DNA of 5,858 nucleotides from Paracoccaceae bacterium (GTDB lineage: Bacteria; Pseudomonadota; Alphaproteobacteria; Rhodobacterales; Rhodobacteraceae), in contig DOOI01000109.1 in NCBI GenBank assembly GCA_003512825.1, forward strand, positions 1 through 5,858, read 5' to 3'. The translations under genes were made by a program, and so were the position numbers. Positions 5,661-5,858 of this stretch are shown piece after piece. The notes under the pieces are model-generated. The model had not been told where the DNA came from, searched no databases, and saw only the letters and a program-made list of their open reading frames with translations. Position 1 is the first letter of the stretch, and every line of letters begins with the position of its first letter.

Positions 5661-5858
5661 TCAGAGCAGCTTGAGATCGACAGCCGACTCGCGGCCATCG
5701 CGGCCCGGCTGGATGTCAAAGCTGACTTTCTGGTTGTCAGCGAGGCCCGTAAGGCCGGACCGTTCGACAGCGGAAATATGAACGAAAACGTCTTTAGTGC
5801 CGCCATCAGGGGCAATGAAGCCGAAGCCTTTGGTGGTGTTAAACCATTTCACGGTGCC
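5661..5858 (-). CDS. Cold-shock domain protein (CspA family), 5' end outside window
   Basis: Sixty-five residues of a small single-domain nucleic-acid-binding protein are visible, running to the stop at 5661-5663. The reading frame is open to the window edge and begins with GTVKWFN, whose family N terminus is normally a Met plus one to three residues earlier, so only a few codons are missing. Both RNA-binding motifs are intact: RNP1 KGFGFI and RNP2 VFVHIS, with the conserved Trp and Phe of KWFN. The following VERSGLTGL and [11 protein letters not shown] stretches are typical of alphaproteobacterial members. A GTG within the visible part is an internal Val codon, not the start. Such proteins melt RNA structure and may act in cold adaptation or in general growth; the promoter and 5' leader, which would show cold regulation, are not in the window. 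It is transcriptionally separate from tesA, which converges on it. Confidence 0.95.
   Translation of the reverse strand, partial: GTVKWFNTTKGFGFIAPDGGTKDVFVHISAVERSGLTGLADNQKVSFDIQPGRDGRESAVDLKLL

Overview
The window is a GC-rich, gene-dense chromosomal segment from an alphaproteobacterium. Codon bias and the style of the proteins, especially the cold-shock protein and the YbbA/YbbP/TesA set, suggest the Rhodobacterales/Roseobacter group; this is an inference from memory of such proteins, not a search. I see no insertion sequence, phage gene, CRISPR array, tRNA or rRNA. Nothing points to recent transfer, and most of the window is ordinary core-type sequence.

Layout from left to right. Positions 1-63 are non-coding as far as I can tell and hold two small hairpins, one of which could be a terminator. 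A phytanoyl-CoA dioxygenase (PhyH) family non-heme iron oxygenase lies at 64-861 on the minus strand. It is divergent, across a 158-bp spacer, from a LysE/RhtB-type amino-acid exporter on the plus strand (1020-1625). The exporter converges, with only 4 bp between the stop codons, on a large two-FtsX-domain ABC permease (YbbP-like, minus, 1630-4143). The permease is preceded on the same strand by its ATPase (YbbA-like, 4140-4853), with a 4-bp ATGA overlap. Head-to-head with the ATPase is a secreted SGNH-family esterase/lysophospholipase (TesA-like, plus, 4852-5583). A strong intrinsic terminator follows, and then the 3' part of a cold-shock protein gene (minus, 5661 to the window edge).

The functional core is ybbA-ybbP/tesA. 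The same three genes in the same divergent order occur in E. coli, where YbbA and YbbP form an inner-membrane ABC complex and TesA is the periplasmic esterase that works with it on hydrophobic or lipid-like substrates. The most unusual structural detail is the divergent junction. The two start codons share one CATG palindrome, and each gene's ribosome-binding site lies inside the other gene, so each promoter should too and the 5' ends of the two mRNAs would be complementary. A 7-bp inverted repeat sits in that junction and overlaps a candidate ybbA promoter. The PhyH/LysE pair may share a regulatory region, but its substrate cannot be read from the sequence.
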